The notes under the pieces are model-generated. The model saw nothing but the letters and a program-made list of their open reading frames with translations. It was not told the origin of the DNA and ran no database searches. A stretch of DNA of 64,000 nt from Ponticaulis koreensis DSM 19734 (lineage in GTDB: Bacteria > Pseudomonadota > Alphaproteobacteria > Caulobacterales > Hyphomonadaceae), in NCBI RefSeq assembly GCF_000420665.1, contig NZ_ATVJ01000001.1:1612001-1676000 (forward strand), in the 5' to 3' direction. Both the position numbers and the translations under genes were made by a program. Positions 9,142 through 18,088 of this stretch are shown here, piece by piece. Position 1 is the first letter of the stretch; every line of letters starts with the position of its first letter.

Positions 9142-9876
9142 ATGCAGAGACTGGTGCCCGTATCCATATTCAAACTCGCCGACAGGCGACGAACGCCAGC
9201 CAAAAACTGGCAACTCGGGCTGCTGCTTGCGCTTATCGCCGGCTATATCAATGCAGGTGGGTTCTTCCTTGTCGGACGCTACACCTCTCATATGACGGGC
9301 ATTCTCTCCGCCGTGGCAGACGATGCTGCGCTGGGGCTGGCGCTGCCCGCAGCCGCGTTGTTCGGGCTGATCATTTGTTTCATCGCGGGCGCCGCCTTTA
9401 CGACGCTGCTCGTGCTTCAGGCGCGTCGTTGCAGATTGGCCTCGCAATACAGTCTACCTTTGCTGATCGAAGCCTTTCTGCTGATAGTGATCGTTATACT
9501 CAGTGGTACGCTCACAGATGGCGCTGCTCTTGTGCCTTTTATTGCCGCGATGCTCTGCTTCCTGATGGGGCTACAAAACGCGCTGATCACGAAAGCCTCT
9601 ACAGCCGTCGTGCGGACCACTCATGTGACGGGCCTTTCGACGGATCTGGGGATCGAGATCGGACGCTGGCTTGCGGGCAGGGCGCGGCGTGCAAATCTCG
9701 TTCGCATGGTGCTCTATCTCAGTGTTTTCCTGGCGTTTCTCATTGGTGGTGTTTGTGGCGCGCTTATTATTCAGAGCTGGGCTGCTGGCGGACTATTGCC
9801 CGTGGCGGGGCTGCTTCTGCTCATTGGGGTTATGCCCGCTATTGTTGACCTAAGGGCTGTATTCGGCGCCCGTTGA
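9142..9876 (+). CDS. YoaK/DUF1275 family membrane protein
   Basis: A 244-aa integral membrane protein of the YoaK (DUF1275) family. Hydrophobic segments begin at LGLLLALIAGYINAGGFF and recur about six times. The family signature NALITKASTAVVRTTHVTG (residues about 150-168) and the early GRYTSHMTGILS motif are present. Some relatives are described as small-molecule permeases, but no substrate is established. The ATG lacks a good ribosome-binding site, and a GTG four codons on is an alternative start. It is divergent from the TonB receptor and shares the palindromic operator region. Confidence 0.85.
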   Translation: MQRLVPVSIFKLADRRRTPAKNWQLGLLLALIAGYINAGGFFLVGRYTSHMTGILSAVADDAALGLALPAAALFGLIICFIAGAAFTTLLVLQARRCRLASQYSLPLLIEAFLLIVIVILSGTLTDGAALVPFIAAMLCFLMGLQNALITKASTAVVRTTHVTGLSTDLGIEIGRWLAGRARRANLVRMVLYLSVFLAFLIGGVCGALIIQSWAAGGLLPVAGLLLLIGVMPAIVDLRAVFGAR

Positions 9877-10100
9877 ACCTGACGAATGTACATCGCTATC
9901 GGAATAAAATCCTTTAGAGCGGTGAATTCGTCGATTTTTCCACCAACTCATCGCTTGTTGAAGTGTATACGAGCAAAAAATGACCTCAATCGGCGCGAAT
10001 TACTTGCGTCTATTCTTGCGAGCTTTGGTTTCGCCTGATAGGGCAGAGAATGTCCGTTGCGTGCCTGAGCCGCCGGATGTTCAGCCGAAAGAGTAAAACT

Positions 10101-11951
10101 ATGCCGAATTATCGTTCACGTACTTCCACACATGGCCGCAATATGGCGGGCGCTCGTGGTCTATGGCGCGCGACAGGTATGAAGGATGGCGATTTCGGTA
10201 AGCCGATTATTGCGGTGGTGAACTCTTTCACCCAGTTCGTGCCGGGCCACGTCCATTTGAAAGACCTCGGTCAGATGGTTGCCCGCGAGATCGAAGCGGC
10301 TGGCGGCGTTGCTAAAGAATTCAACACGATTGCGGTCGATGACGGTATCGCGATGGGGCATGACGGCATGCTCTATTCGCTGCCATCGCGCGAGCTGATC
10401 GCGGACAGCGTTGAGTATATGGTCAATGCGCACTGCGCCGACGCGATGGTCTGTATCTCCAACTGCGATAAGATCACGCCAGGTATGCTGATGGCTGCAA
10501 TGCGCCTCAATATTCCGGCTGTGTTTGTTTCCGGTGGTCCTATGGAAGCCGGTAAGGTTGTCAAAGACGGCAAAGAGATCGCGCTCGACCTCGTTGATGC
10601 GATGGTTGCAGCCGCTGATGAGAATGTCTCTGACGAAGAGGTACAGGCGATTGAACGCTCTGCTTGCCCGACATGCGGTTCTTGTTCCGGCATGTTCACA
10701 GCGAACTCCATGAACTGCCTCACTGAGGCGCTGGGCCTGTCGCTGCCGGGCAATGGGTCGACGCTCGCAACGCATGCGGACCGTAAGCGTCTCTTCCTCG
10801 AAGCCGGTCGTCTGATCGTCGATAACTGTAAGCGTTACTACGAACAGGATGACGAGAGCGTTCTGCCACGCTCTATCGCGAGCTTCGAGGCGTTCGAAAA
10901 CGCGATGAGCCTCGATATTGCGATGGGCGGATCCACCAATACTGTGCTCCACCTTCTCGCCTCCGCGATTGAGGGTGAAATCGATTTCACGATGGATGAT
11001 ATCGACCGTCTTTCTCGCAAAGTGCCGTGCCTGTGTAAGGTCGCCCCTGCGAAAGATGACGTACACATGGAAGACGTACACCGCGCAGGCGGCATTATGT
11101 CTATCCTCGGTGAGCTGGATCGCGCGGGACTGCTGCACCGCAACCTGCCGACGGTTCACGCGCCGACGATTGGCGATGCCATCGATCAGTGGGATATCAC
11201 CATCTCGACGTCGAACACAGCGCGCGAGCTTTACTCTGCTGCGCCGGGCGGTGTGCCTACGCAGACAGCGTTCAGTCAGGCAAGCCGTTGGGAAAGCCTC
11301 GACATTGACCGTGAGAACGGCGTCATCCGTTCCAAAGAGCATGCCTTCAGTCAGGATGGTGGCCTTGCTGTGCTGTCGGGCAATCTGGCGATTGATGGCT
11401 GTATCGTAAAGACGGCAGGCGTTGACGACTCTATCCTGAAATTCTCAGGTCCTGCGAAGGTCTATGAAAGTCAGGATGATGCGGTTTCCGCTATCCTTAC
11501 CGGTAAAGTGGTCGAAGGCGACGTGGTCGTCATTCGCTATGAAGGCCCGCGTGGCGGCCCGGGTATGCAGGAAATGCTGTATCCGACCAGCTATCTGAAA
11601 TCCAAAGGCCTCGGCAAAGCATGCGCGCTGATCACGGATGGTCGTTTCTCTGGCGGTACGTCGGGGCTCTCTATCGGTCACGTCTCTCCGGAAGCCGCTG
11701 AGGGGGGCACGATTGCGCTCGTCCAGAATGGCGACATGATTGACATTGATATTCCAAGCCGCACGATTTCTCTGCGTCTCTCGGAAACAGACCTTGCTAC
11801 GCGTCGTGAAATTCAGGCACAGCGTGGTGATGCTGCCTATAGCCCTGAGAAGCCGCGTAAGCGTAATGTCTCCCAGGCGCTGAAAGCCTATGCTGCCTTC
11901 ACAACATCCGCCGCGCGCGGCGCTGTTCGAGACCTGAACCAGAAGAGATAA
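10101..11951 (+). CDS. ilvD: Dihydroxy-acid dehydratase
   Basis: Catalyses dehydration of 2,3-dihydroxy-3-methylbutanoate/-pentanoate to the 2-oxo acids in valine and isoleucine biosynthesis; an iron-sulfur, Mg-dependent lyase. Cluster and metal motifs are intact: [13 protein letters not shown] (about residue 122) and [17 protein letters not shown] (about residue 195). The C-terminal signature [19 protein letters not shown] is also present. ATG at 10101 gives 616 aa, the usual length; an upstream in-frame start would add 17 unrelated residues. It is followed after five bases by osmC, so the two are co-transcribed. Confidence 0.97.
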   Translation: MPNYRSRTSTHGRNMAGARGLWRATGMKDGDFGKPIIAVVNSFTQFVPGHVHLKDLGQMVAREIEAAGGVAKEFNTIAVDDGIAMGHDGMLYSLPSRELIADSVEYMVNAHCADAMVCISNCDKITPGMLMAAMRLNIPAVFVSGGPMEAGKVVKDGKEIALDLVDAMVAAADENVSDEEVQAIERSACPTCGSCSGMFTANSMNCLTEALGLSLPGNGSTLATHADRKRLFLEAGRLIVDNCKRYYEQDDESVLPRSIASFEAFENAMSLDIAMGGSTNTVLHLLASAIEGEIDFTMDDIDRLSRKVPCLCKVAPAKDDVHMEDVHRAGGIMSILGELDRAGLLHRNLPTVHAPTIGDAIDQWDITISTSNTARELYSAAPGGVPTQTAFSQASRWESLDIDRENGVIRSKEHAFSQDGGLAVLSGNLAIDGCIVKTAGVDDSILKFSGPAKVYESQDDAVSAILTGKVVEGDVVVIRYEGPRGGPGMQEMLYPTSYLKSKGLGKACALITDGRFSGGTSGLSIGHVSPEAAEGGTIALVQNGDMIDIDIPSRTISLRLSETDLATRREIQAQRGDAAYSPEKPRKRNVSQALKAYAAFTTSAARGAVRDLNQKR

Positions 11952-11956
11952 ATGCT

Positions 11957-12427
11957 ATGTCCCGCGCCCATGATTTTACCTCCCGTATCGTATGGACAGG
12001 TAACCGGGGCAGTGGGACCAGCAGCTATCAGGCATACGACCGGACCTGGGACATCGCGGTTCAGGGCAAGCCCGTTGTTTCCTGTTCCAATGATCCGATG
12101 CTGGGCGGTGATCCATCTTTGATGAACCCCGAAGATTTGCTGATCTCAGCGCTTTCGGCCTGTCACATGCTCTGGTATCTGCATCTGGCCTCGACTGCCG
12201 GGCTGACCGTGCTCCGCTATGAGGATACTCCGGTTGGACATGGTGAGTCAGAGCCGGATGGCACGGGTCGCTTCATTGGCGCGACGCTACGGCCGACGAT
12301 CACGCTGAAGACGGGCGATGATCAGGGCGCCGCAGATGCGATCCACGGCGAAATCCACAAATACTGCTTCATCGCGCGATCGGTGAATTTCCCCGTAAAG
12401 CATGAAGCTGTTTACGACTTCGCCTGA
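11957..12427 (+). CDS. OsmC family peroxiredoxin-like protein
   Basis: A 156-aa OsmC/Ohr-superfamily protein. These reduce organic hydroperoxides with a pair of active-site cysteines. The first is in LSALSACHMLWYL; the second is in KYCFIARSVNFPV, which departs from the usual Cys-Pro. The start codon lies five bases after the ilvD stop, so it is translated from the same mRNA; IlvD is an oxidant-sensitive Fe-S enzyme, so a protective role is plausible but inferred. It belongs to the general OsmC group rather than Ohr. Confidence 0.85.
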   Translation: MSRAHDFTSRIVWTGNRGSGTSSYQAYDRTWDIAVQGKPVVSCSNDPMLGGDPSLMNPEDLLISALSACHMLWYLHLASTAGLTVLRYEDTPVGHGESEPDGTGRFIGATLRPTITLKTGDDQGAADAIHGEIHKYCFIARSVNFPVKHEAVYDFA

Positions 12428-12807
12428 GGACATTCGTTCTTTGGGAGGGGGGTACAGCCAGACGTCACGCTCAAAACTTGAAAACAAGCTCCCCGAAGGA
12501 GGGGGGGAAGGGACGGGGGAACTTACGCGACGCCTGACTGATGGGTGCACACCAATGGAGCAGTAACGAGGGGGGACGGGTAACTGCTCCTGATGCGAAG
12601 CGTGCTTAAACACAAAAATCCCAAATAATGCAACCGAAAAATGCGTTAAAATGCAAATTACGGCAAAGAGTTTGCAAGTCATTTGAAAATGCAGAAAAAT
12701 TTTATGCTTAAAAAGGTGTAATATTGATATGTAAACGCATTCAACTGTCGAAGTTACGTGCAGCGTAAGTCTTACAGTTGAGTTGTTTTTTATTTTGAAG
12801 GGGGAAA
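12428..12807. other. Gene-free 380-bp stretch with hairpins and an AT-rich promoter-like zone
   Basis: I see no supportable coding region here. The first half is G-rich on the plus strand and has a hairpin GGAGCAGT/ACTGCTCC (12557-12564 with 12583-12590). The second half is AT-rich, has a degenerate copy of the Fur-like palindrome (TGCAAGTCATTTGAA at 12673-12687), and ends with a plus-strand hairpin plus T tract. It may hold a small RNA or only the ilvD-osmC 3' end. Confidence 0.4.
12741..12796 (+). terminator. Extended hairpin terminator, plus strand
   Basis: The outer stem TCAACTGT/ACAGTTGA (12741-12748 with 12774-12781) encloses an inner TTAC/GTAA stem. It is followed by GTTGTTTTTTATTTT. 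This is a plausible intrinsic terminator lying more than 310 bases beyond osmC, which suggests either a long 3' UTR or a separate short transcript. Confidence 0.55.
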
Positions 12808-12884
<77 letters not shown>

Positions 12885-12985
12885 ACTGAGCGGCGCTTTT
12901 TACGCCTTTTGCGGTAGGAATCAAGTGGGCTTCTGCGGATTTTGAAGCCTTTTTTTCACTCAATCATTCCAAACTGGTACTGCGG

Positions 12986-13504
12986 CTATAAATCGTCCGG
13001 GGTTTCGCCCGAATTTGCAGGCGTTCGACCTGCTCCGGGGCGCGAAATATGTGGGCCTGCAAACGGGTCTTCAGCGCTTACGCAACCGGCTGTCATTCGG
13101 CGAGTATTCCAGTGCTCGAACTGGCCCGGAACGAACGGTAGTTCGCAGGCGTAGAAGTCGGCGCGAAATAATCCGCCGAGTTCTGCAAGATCATTATTGA
13201 GGGTTGCCTGATCGAGTCCTTGGCCCTGTGCCAGTTCTGTATTGCGACACATATCCCGTTCGGGGCCCGCATCAGAGAAGAAGCAATATTGCAAATTGAT
13301 GGGCGTGTCGCAGGTGTTCTTATAGATCGGATCGCCATCACGCGGCCCAATGCAGTGGTTTACGTCCGCGAGGCGTTCAGGCTCTGTCAGTCGGGTCGAA
13401 ACATATCCGATTACGCCGAGTACGAGGACGGCAGCGACAGGAAAGAGCCAGCCTTGGCCTGCCTTTTTATTTGGCTGGTTTTCGCTGGAAGATTGGGCGG
13501 CCAC
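12986..13504 (-). CDS. Six-cysteine single-pass membrane protein, paralogue 4 of 4
   Basis: A 172-aa protein of no family I recognise. A short basic N-terminus is followed by one membrane segment (residues about 19-36) and a periplasmic domain with cysteines C51, C65, C74, C86, C120 and C141. The core motif is NTCDTPINLQYC, and a CELPFVP element surrounds C120. The same six cysteines, with spacings 14-9-12-34-21, recur in the three genes upstream. Unlike its paralogues it has a Gly/Pro-rich tail after C141. Its start directly abuts the stop of the preceding gene, indicating translational coupling. Three disulfides are likely in the periplasm (inference). Function unknown. Confidence 0.75.
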   Translation of the reverse strand: MAAQSSSENQPNKKAGQGWLFPVAAVLVLGVIGYVSTRLTEPERLADVNHCIGPRDGDPIYKNTCDTPINLQYCFFSDAGPERDMCRNTELAQGQGLDQATLNNDLAELGGLFRADFYACELPFVPGQFEHWNTRRMTAGCVSAEDPFAGPHISRPGAGRTPANSGETPDDL

Positions 13505-13954
13505 TTACTGATCCTCATCGCCATCAGGCTGGCGGCAGCCTTCACGGAACAGGGCGCTGTTGTGATTTGTCACGACCATGTCGGGCATGTAAGGCGCTTC
13601 ACAGGCCCACACATCGCGGTCGCGGAAGTCTTCTCCCATCTCACGCCGTGTCGGGTAATAGGTCTCAGAGCCCACGCCAGGTGCCAGACGTTCAGTACGG
13701 CAGACATCATTTTCCTCACCGGAAACAGCACGGGCACAATAGCGCAGATTGATGTCCGTTTCGCACGTGTTGATGAAGAACTGACCGTCCGCGGGTTCGC
13801 CTATGCACTCATTCACCAGCGCATAACGGTGTGGCCTTGTCTGTTCCCCCAGAAACCCGTTGAAGACAAAGATTGCAGCCGCGATCGCAACGAAAGCCAG
13901 AACGCCCAGTAGGGGGGTGAGCTTTGTTTTGCCTGTCTTGGTGTCATTGCTCAT
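13505..13954 (-). CDS. Six-cysteine single-pass membrane protein, paralogue 3 of 4
   Basis: 149 aa, with the same architecture as its neighbours: a Lys-rich cytoplasmic N-terminus, one transmembrane helix (about 13-34) and a periplasmic six-cysteine domain with C50, C64, C73, C85, C118 and C140. The core motif is NTCETDINLRYC and the element around the fifth cysteine is CEAPYMP. The ATG overlaps the stop of the upstream paralogue by four bases. Sequence identity to the siblings is low outside the cysteine framework, so the duplications are old or fast-diverging. No known domain assigned. Confidence 0.75.
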   Translation of the reverse strand: MSNDTKTGKTKLTPLLGVLAFVAIAAAIFVFNGFLGEQTRPHRYALVNECIGEPADGQFFINTCETDINLRYCARAVSGEENDVCRTERLAPGVGSETYYPTRREMGEDFRDRDVWACEAPYMPDMVVTNHNSALFREGCRQPDGDEDQ

Positions 13955-14376
13955 GAGGCGTCTTCCGTTTCGGTTTTATAGCATTCCAGCGGAGGTAATG
14001 AATTATTCTCTGCCGGAGCTGGGGCATAAGGCACGCGGCAGGCATTGATAGAAAAGCCGGCATAATTGGTCAGACTATCGTGCAGAATACTTGCATCGAC
14101 GGTTTCATCTTCAGACAGAATGGCCGTCTCGCATCGCCAGTCATATGCCTCACCGTCGCGGTTCTGAAAACAATATTGGAATTCCACGTCGAAGCGGCAG
14201 GTGTTTTCATAGTGCCACGCACCATCACTGCTCATGCATAAAGGTACGCGGGCAACCGATTGCGGTGCAATCGCCCAGCCGACCGTATTGGGCATCAGAA
14301 TGTACCCAACCATTGTGAGAAACCCGATGCCGAACACTACAAAGAATATCAGGTTCACCTGTCCTTCGCGTATCAT
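13951..14376 (-). CDS. Six-cysteine single-pass membrane protein, paralogue 2 of 4
   Basis: 141 aa, the shortest of the four with an ATG start. The N-terminal helix (about 8-28) begins almost at once, then C47, C60, C69, C82, C113 and C132 lie in the periplasmic part. Core motif NTCRFDVEFQYC is the most divergent version (VE in place of IN), with CRVPYAP around the fifth cysteine. Its start overlaps the stop of the first gene by four bases, and its stop overlaps the next start likewise. Function unknown. Confidence 0.75.
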   Translation of the reverse strand: MIREGQVNLIFFVVFGIGFLTMVGYILMPNTVGWAIAPQSVARVPLCMSSDGAWHYENTCRFDVEFQYCFQNRDGEAYDWRCETAILSEDETVDASILHDSLTNYAGFSINACRVPYAPAPAENNSLPPLECYKTETEDAS

Positions 14377-14810
14377 TGGTCATCCTGATCGAGCCGGCAG
14401 GCATCTATATCGACATGGCGGTCGGTGTAAGACTGAATGCGCACTGGCAGATAAGGCGCCTCACAGGCATATTCGTGAATTCCATCGGCGCTGGCGGCAC
14501 GGTATTCCTCGAACAGGGAGTGGCTGGCTTCGTCTGGTGCCAGAGCAATGGTTTCGCAGTTCTGCAATCCGGTGCCCGGAGTGGTGGTGAAACAATAGCG
14601 AAAATTGATCTCTGCGTCGCAGGTGTTGGTATAGGAGAGGCCTTCGTCTGACAGTTCCAGGCAATCTGGAGCGCGTGCGGCCACAGCCGGATCAAAACGA
14701 CCCTGCAGGAAGCGGCCACCAACGACAACGGCGACAAGGAGTGCGATGACAATCACACCGCGCCCAAAGCGCGATTGTGTGCGTTTCGCAGTTTCCGGAA
14801 CTTGCCCCAA
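14373..14810 (-). CDS. Six-cysteine single-pass membrane protein, paralogue 1 of 4 (first gene of operon)
   Basis: The promoter-proximal member. I place the start at TTG 14810 (145 aa), which has a purine-rich GGGGGAT just upstream and gives a length like its siblings. A GTG at 14873 would add 21 residues but has no ribosome-binding site. A basic stretch (KRTQSRFGRG) precedes the helix (IVIALLVAVVVGG). The periplasmic domain follows, with core motif NTCDAEINFRYC and CEAPYLP around the fifth cysteine; the six cysteines are spaced 14-9-12-31-22. Function unknown. Confidence 0.7.
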   Translation of the reverse strand: MGQVPETAKRTQSRFGRGVIVIALLVAVVVGGRFLQGRFDPAVAARAPDCLELSDEGLSYTNTCDAEINFRYCFTTTPGTGLQNCETIALAPDEASHSLFEEYRAASADGIHEYACEAPYLPVRIQSYTDRHVDIDACRLDQDDQ

Positions 14811-15063
14811 CTTTATCCCCCAAAGCGTTCGCTGATTTGTCCCGTAAGCAGAATGGATTGGGAAAACAGCCACGTATAGAGGTTAGAGAGAAATTTGAAA
14901 CATTACGCCCCCGGTTCAGGGGAGCCGAATTAGCTTTTCGCTTTGTGACGAATGTGGCGACGCTAAGCATTCATCTGAAAATCATATCGGAAATCACTAT
15001 TTTTGATATTTTACTTATAAATGGATCATGCCGACATCAGTGTGACCTTTAAGGGAGAGCACT

Positions 15064-15459
15064 ATGAGACATTCGATGACCCGCGATGCGCAGCAAGCCG
15101 GATATGTTTATGACGACCGTGACACGATTTTTGAGCGTACGGGAAAACTGGAGCGAAAGCCGAAGCCCTCGGTTTCGCCTGAACAAAAGCCGGTTCGATT
15201 GACATTGGTTGGCACGATTGATTTCAAGCGGCTCGCGCATGCCATTTCGGACTATACGAGCTGGTTGCCTTTCGAAATCGCATCTTCTCATAGCGGCGTC
15301 ACCGAGCCGGATAAGCAAGACATGGTCGCACTGAGCTTTCGCTATACCGGACCTGCGGCAGACCGGGAGCATATGGAGGCAAATCTGCGATCCCTGTTTG
15401 ACCAACACTTTGACCTGGTGACTGAGCCGAACACGCCTTCAGAAGTTAAAGGAGGCTGA
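15064..15459 (+). CDS. Hypothetical protein, 131 aa
   Basis: Small soluble protein I do not recognise. The N-terminal 45 residues are charged and likely flexible. The rest looks like a compact alpha/beta domain (VRLTLVGTIDFKRLAHAISDYTSWLP, then a hydrophobic strand MVALSFRYTG). A possible ribosome-binding site (AAGGGAGAG) precedes the ATG. It is divergent from the six-cysteine operon across an AT-rich 250-base region that could hold both promoters. The downstream 55-aa gene is coupled one base after its stop. No function inferred. Confidence 0.55.
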   Translation: MRHSMTRDAQQAGYVYDDRDTIFERTGKLERKPKPSVSPEQKPVRLTLVGTIDFKRLAHAISDYTSWLPFEIASSHSGVTEPDKQDMVALSFRYTGPAADREHMEANLRSLFDQHFDLVTEPNTPSEVKGG

Positions 15460-15460
15460 T

Positions 15461-15628
15461 GTGAGCTGGATTTCTGACATTCTCGAGGAAGTCATCGATG
15501 TGTTCACTGAACGGAAAGAGCGTTGCCGTGTAGAAGTGGCAGACGTTGACGAGCGCCGCCGCGAAGACCACGACAAGCGTAATCGCAGGCAACGCGAGGA
15601 TCACGACTTGTTCGATTTCGGAGACTGA
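15461..15628 (+). CDS. Small charged protein, 55 aa, GTG start
   Basis: A GTG start at 15461 lies one base after the upstream stop, with GGAGG five bases before it, a strong sign of coupled translation. The 55-residue product begins with an amphipathic helix (SWISDILEEVIDVFTERKE). It continues with a very charged segment in which RREDHDKR and RQREDHDL repeat the unit R-E-D-H-D. One cysteine; no signal or membrane segment. Function unknown. A bidirectional terminator follows. Confidence 0.5.
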   Translation: MSWISDILEEVIDVFTERKERCRVEVADVDERRREDHDKRNRRQREDHDLFDFGD

Positions 15629-15649
15629 CGAAGATGCGTGACACAAAAA

Positions 15650-15676
15650 AAGCCCGCCAGTGAGGCGGGCTTTCTC
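15650..15676. terminator. Bidirectional terminator between the small-gene pair and icd
   Basis: A 9-bp perfect stem AAGCCCGCC/GGCGGGCTT with a five-base loop. The minus-strand reading is followed by a seven-T run, making it a strong terminator for icd; the plus-strand reading has a weaker T-rich tail. Confidence 0.88.
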
Positions 15677-15698
15677 GTTTGACTTAGGCGTCAGACGC

Positions 15699-16919
15699 TT
15701 ACTCAGCAGCCATCGCTTTTTCGAAGTTGTCACCAACGCGGTTGATGAACTCTTCTGTTGTCAGCCAGCCCTGATCCGGACCGATGAGAAGCGCGAGGTC
15801 TTTCGTCATGTCGCCAGCTTCAACTGTCTTGATGATAGTTTCTTCAAGCAGCTTCGCGAAGTTTGAAACTTCTGGCGTACCGTCCATACGACCACGGTGT
15901 GTGAGGCCTTGTGTCCACGCGAACATAGACGCGATGGAGTTTGTAGACGTTGCTTCACCTTTCTGGTGGTTACGGTAGTGACGTGTCACTGTACCGTGAG
16001 CCGCTTCAGCTTCGACAGTCTTGCCATCCGGAGTCATCAGAACGGATGTCATCAGGCCGAGGGAACCATAACCCTGAGCAACCGTGTCGGACTGAACGTC
16101 GCCGTCATAGTTCTTACAAGCCCAGACATAGCCACCAGACCATTTCATGGCTGCAGCGACCATGTCGTCGATGAGGCGGTGCTCGTACGTGCCACCGAAT
16201 TCTTTGAACTGCTCTTCGAACTCGTTCTCGTAAATTTCCTGGAACAGGTCTTTGAAACGACCATCATATTTTTTCATGATGGTGTTCTTTGTAGACAGGT
16301 AAACCGGCCATTTGCGCTGAAGGCCATAGTTGAAGCTCGCACGCGCAAAGTCGCGGATTGAGTCATCAAGGTTATACATGCCCATCGCGATACCGGAGGA
16401 CGGGAAGTCGAAGATCTCGTGAGTTGTTGGCTCTGAACCATCTTCCGGTTGGAAGGTCATGGTGAGCTTGCCTTTGCCCGGGATCAGCATGTCCGTCGCG
16501 CGGTACTGGTCGCCAAATGCGTGGCGGCCGATTACGACAGGCTTCGTCCAGCCAGGAACGAGACGTGGAACGTTAGAGATTACGATCGGTTCACGGAAAA
16601 CAACACCGCCGAGAATGTTACGGATTGTGCCATTCGGAGAGCGATACATGCGCTTGAGGCCAAACTCTTCAACGCGCGCTTCGTCCGGAGTAATCGTCGC
16701 ACACTTAACAGCAACGCCGTACTTTTTCGTTGCGTTCGCAGCGTCGACAGTGATCTGGTCATCCGTAGCATCACGTGCTTCGATGCCGAGGTCGAAGTAT
16801 TTCAGGTCAACGTCCAGGTAAGGGTGGATCAGACGGTCTTTGATCATCTTCCAGATGATGCGTGTCATCTCATCGCCGTCCATTTCGACGATCGGGTTTG
16901 CGACCTTGATCTTAGCCAT
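15699..16919 (-). CDS. icd: NADP-dependent isocitrate dehydrogenase (homodimeric, eukaryotic-like type)
   Basis: Oxidative decarboxylation of isocitrate to 2-oxoglutarate with NADPH formation (TCA cycle). 406 aa, the usual length of the subfamily II enzyme found in many Alphaproteobacteria and mitochondria. Signatures include [16 protein letters not shown] at the N-terminus, the substrate-loop segment [14 protein letters not shown], and the type-specific [20 protein letters not shown]. The metal-binding region is [22 protein letters not shown]. Single gene with its own terminator. Confidence 0.97.
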   Translation of the reverse strand: MAKIKVANPIVEMDGDEMTRIIWKMIKDRLIHPYLDVDLKYFDLGIEARDATDDQITVDAANATKKYGVAVKCATITPDEARVEEFGLKRMYRSPNGTIRNILGGVVFREPIVISNVPRLVPGWTKPVVIGRHAFGDQYRATDMLIPGKGKLTMTFQPEDGSEPTTHEIFDFPSSGIAMGMYNLDDSIRDFARASFNYGLQRKWPVYLSTKNTIMKKYDGRFKDLFQEIYENEFEEQFKEFGGTYEHRLIDDMVAAAMKWSGGYVWACKNYDGDVQSDTVAQGYGSLGLMTSVLMTPDGKTVEAEAAHGTVTRHYRNHQKGEATSTNSIASMFAWTQGLTHRGRMDGTPEVSNFAKLLEETIIKTVEAGDMTKDLALLIGPDQGWLTTEEFINRVGDNFEKAMAAE

Positions 16920-17113
16920 ATGCAGCCTCTTTCATTTGCCAGAATCTGCGCTGGCTATAGCAGGTCAGAGGCGTAGGTCAAAAGAAAGAAACAAACGAGG
17001 CGCGAGACTTTAGCCGTGTTCGCGTATTTTTGAAGTTTTTCGGCCCTTTTAAGCAACCTGTATATCTCTGGCGAGTTGTCTGCTGTGATGATTTCGGAGG
17101 CCTTCTTCAGACT

Positions 17114-18088
17114 ATGAAAATCTTCACTTGCGGCACGTGTAAGACACCCGTCTTCTTTTCCAATCTCACATGTACTTGCGGTGCGCCGCTTTTCTATGAT
17201 CCTGATCGGGACGTAATGCTGAACGAGGCTCAGCCCTGTCAGAACCGCCAGCCAATAGCCTGCAACTGGAAAGGTGATGGCGATGCCGGTTTTTGCAGGT
17301 CATGTCAGATGACGCAGACCATTCCCGACACGTTTCATGGTGACAACATCTCGCTTTGGCGGGTTTCGGAACAGTCCAAACGGTGGGTATTGTCCAACCT
17401 TATGCGCTGGGCATGGTTCACCGCGAAGGATAACGGGCCGTGGCCGACCTTCAAGATGCTGGCCGAGCAAACCTCCAGAGGCGAAACGCCCGTAACTATG
17501 GGCCATGCTAATGGCCTGATTACGATCAATGTGACAGAAGGCGATCCGGTTGTGCGAGAATTCCGCCGCGATGAACTGGATGAGCGTCTGCGCACCATGA
17601 CGGCGCATTTCCGGCACGAGATTGCACATTTCCTGTTTCTGCGCCTGCAGCCACAGCAAGGCTTCACCGACAGCTTTCGGGCTTTGTTCGGAGATGAAAG
17701 CGTGGACTACGGAGCCGCCCTGGACCGGCATTATCAAAACGGCGCACCTGCCGATTTTCAGTCGCGATTCGTCACGCGGTATGCCAGTTCGCATCCACAT
17801 GAGGATTGGGCTGAAACCTGCGCCCACGTGATGTATCTGACGGATATTGTGGATAGCGCCTCCGCAGAGCTCCGGCATAATAGACGGCCGCGCTCAGGCT
17901 ATGATGCATATAAAGAAGCGAAGAGCGAGAAACTGCTGGATCAGGCTTTCAAGTTTGGCACGGGGCTCAACCACATTGTGCGATCCATGGGGATGCAGGA
18001 CATTTATCCGTTCGTGATTTCGCCCAAAGTGAAAGAGAAGCTGGTTTTCGCGCACCGCCATCTGATGACAGGTGCGCGAAAGGCTTAG
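17114..18088 (+). CDS. Zinc-ribbon/zinc-metallopeptidase protein (Peptidase_Mx type)
   Basis: 324 aa from ATG 17114, where GGAGG lies 13 bases upstream. The N-terminus carries a zinc ribbon with two CxxC-like pairs (FTCGTCKTP and CTCGAPLF) and a second cysteine cluster (GFCRSCQ). The middle has a gluzincin-like HExxH motif in FRHEIAHFLFLRL, with downstream acidic and His-containing helices (SHPHEDWAETCAHVMY). This order matches the putative zinc-binding metallopeptidase family with an N-terminal zinc ribbon. No signal peptide, so cytoplasmic. Substrate unknown. Its stop codon interlocks with that of the convergent M28 gene. Confidence 0.8.
   Translation: MKIFTCGTCKTPVFFSNLTCTCGAPLFYDPDRDVMLNEAQPCQNRQPIACNWKGDGDAGFCRSCQMTQTIPDTFHGDNISLWRVSEQSKRWVLSNLMRWAWFTAKDNGPWPTFKMLAEQTSRGETPVTMGHANGLITINVTEGDPVVREFRRDELDERLRTMTAHFRHEIAHFLFLRLQPQQGFTDSFRALFGDESVDYGAALDRHYQNGAPADFQSRFVTRYASSHPHEDWAETCAHVMYLTDIVDSASAELRHNRRPRSGYDAYKEAKSEKLLDQAFKFGTGLNHIVRSMGMQDIYPFVISPKVKEKLVFAHRHLMTGARKA

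Noticed and set aside
10161-11342. A 393-codon open frame antisense to ilvD
   Set aside because: ilvD on the other strand has all active-site motifs; the antisense product is Arg/His-rich with no recognisable domain and no ribosome-binding site.
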